Of a stretch of 64,000 nt of DNA, positions 63,175-64,000 are shown one piece after another. Within the stretch, counting starts at the first letter, position 1; each line of letters begins with the position of its first letter. The stretch is from NCBI RefSeq assembly GCF_001499965.1, contig NZ_LQIT01000013.1:54201-118200 (forward strand). The letters run 5' to 3'. Below the pieces are notes generated by a model. That model did no database searches. It was not told the origin of the DNA and saw nothing but the letters and a program-made list of their open reading frames with translations. The stretch is from Mycobacterium sp. GA-2829 (lineage in GTDB: Bacteria; Actinomycetota; Actinomycetes; Mycobacteriales; Mycobacteriaceae). The position numbers and the translations under genes were made by a program.

Positions 63175-63869
63175 CCGATCGCCCTGTCTCCGTTGACTTT
63201 CACTTCGACGTCATGTGTCCGTTCGCGTACCAGACCTCGCGGTGGATCCGCTCCGTCCGCGACCAGACCGGCCTCCAGGTGAACTGGCGCTTCTTCAGCC
63301 TCGAGGAGATCAACCGCCAGGAGGGTAAGAAGCACCCGTGGGAGCGGGAGTGGTCCTACGGCTGGTCGATGATGCGCATCGGCGCGTTGCTGCGTCGGCA
63401 ATCGATGGACCACGTCGACGCCTGGTACGAACGCGCCGCGCGGGCGCTGCACGTCGAGGGGCACAAGCCGCACGAAAAGACCGTCGCCCGACACCTTTTG
63501 GCGGAGCTGGGCTTCGACCCGGGATTGGTCGACGAAGCGATCGCCGACCAGACGACGAGCGACGAGGTGATGGCAGACCACCATCGTGTCGTCGATGCCG
63601 GCGGCTACGGGGTCCCGACATTGTTCTTCCCGGACGGTCAGTGCCTGTTCGGGCCGGTGCTGATCGATCCGCCCGTCGGCGAGGCCGCGTTGCGGTTGTG
63701 GGATGCCGTCGTGGCGTGGACGGAGTTCCCGCACCTCTATGAGCTGCAGCGGCCGAAGACCCCGGCTGATCAGCAGGCGATCGCGACGACGTTCCGCCCG
63801 TACCTCGAGGCCAGAGACTGGGTATCGATCAACCGCGGCAAGGTGGTCAGATTCGACGAGTTCCGTTGA
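63171..63869 (+). CDS. DsbA/FrnE-like thioredoxin-fold oxidoreductase
   Basis: A 232-aa protein from GTG 63171. It resembles the DsbA/HCCA-isomerase group: [20 protein letters not shown], helical insert, then [19 protein letters not shown] (cis-Pro GVP). The active site is CPFA with only one Cys, so it is unlikely to be a classic CXXC disulfide oxidase; a thiol transferase/isomerase role with mycothiol is plausible given the coupled neighbour. Confidence 0.85.
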   Translation: MTDRPVSVDFHFDVMCPFAYQTSRWIRSVRDQTGLQVNWRFFSLEEINRQEGKKHPWEREWSYGWSMMRIGALLRRQSMDHVDAWYERAARALHVEGHKPHEKTVARHLLAELGFDPGLVDEAIADQTTSDEVMADHHRVVDAGGYGVPTLFFPDGQCLFGPVLIDPPVGEAALRLWDAVVAWTEFPHLYELQRPKTPADQQAIATTFRPYLEARDWVSINRGKVVRFDEFR

Positions 63870-63876
63870 GGGTGCG

Positions 63877-64000
63877 TCACGCCGGCGGCGGTGGTGGCGG
63901 CGGAGGAGGTGGCGGCGCGGGCCACGGCACCACTATCGGCGGCAGCCCTGGGATCTCGATGACGTTGGCCGGCGGGGGTGGTGCCTGCCCTGGAGGGGGC
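63877..64000 (-). CDS. C-terminal end of a proline-rich protein (partial)
   Basis: Stop TGA at 63877-63879 on the minus strand. The visible end reads PPPGQAPPPPANVIEIPGLP and then PIVVPWPAPPPPPPPPPPA. This is typical of proline-rich, often exported mycobacterial proteins. The rest lies outside the window. Confidence 0.6.
   Translation of the reverse strand, partial: PPPGQAPPPPANVIEIPGLPPIVVPWPAPPPPPPPPPPPA

Overview
This window is high-GC actinobacterial DNA and almost certainly comes from a Mycobacterium/Mycolicibacterium. The left third carries a block whose order matches the conserved mycobacterial neighbourhood: adnA-adnB, a K+ channel, nudC, mycoredoxin, uvrD2, the whiB7 leader and whiB7, an ABC1 kinase, a ThiF-like protein, a DUF2342 protein, a PDZ/Lon-like protease and a UPF0182 membrane protein. 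The assignment rests on protein motifs and gene order read by eye; no database search was run.

Region by region. (1) 1-19.5 kb is core genome: DNA end resection (AdnAB), NAD(H) decapping/pyrophosphatase, redox (mycoredoxin), UvrD2, and the WhiB7 resistance regulator with a recognisable uORF/attenuator leader. (2) 19.5-24.5 kb is a large SARP-type regulator followed by an FAD-dependent oxidoreductase. The gap between them holds a symmetric set of 11-bp-spaced repeats of the kind SARPs bind. (3) 24.59 kb is an initiator tRNA(fMet). A 13.8 kb integrative and mobilisable element sits in it and ends at a second, degenerate copy of the tRNA 3' half and terminator near 38.43-38.51 kb. The element carries a tyrosine integrase and excisionase, a MobF relaxase-helicase, two toxin/antitoxin-like pairs, a DUF4062 protein interrupted by an amber codon, two small membrane proteins, and a ubiquitin-like operon: multiubiquitin (frameshifted in this sequence), E2-like, JAB-E1 fusion and DUF6527. 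This last operon is the best candidate for an unusual, possibly defensive, system. (4) 38.6-43.3 kb is a GntR-controlled flavin monooxygenase/reductase pair with a DHA2 transporter. (5) 43.4-60.9 kb is a catabolic island: a second MFS transporter, a PucR-type regulator, a MarR regulator, and a run of acyl-CoA and hydroxyacid enzymes ending in a 2-oxoadipate dioxygenase/decarboxylase (HglS family). A convergent FAD/Fe-S D-2-hydroxyacid dehydrogenase follows, with its own divergent GntR regulator. (6) 61-64 kb has a truncated 13E12/DUF222 protein, a mycothiol-dependent maleylpyruvate isomerase-fold protein coupled to a DsbA-like protein, and the end of a proline-rich protein.

How the genes work together. 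In the catabolic island two CoA-transferases, a thiolase, an SDR, a crotonase and an enolase-superfamily enzyme are consistent with CoA-ester processing of an unidentified substrate. The last two enzymes fit a 2-oxoadipate to D-2-hydroxyglutarate to 2-oxoglutarate exit route. A shared TAGTAC-type motif upstream of the MarR gene and of the second half of the run suggests common control. In the mobile element the E2-like, JAB-E1 and DUF6527 genes overlap end-to-start, which implies one translationally coupled unit.
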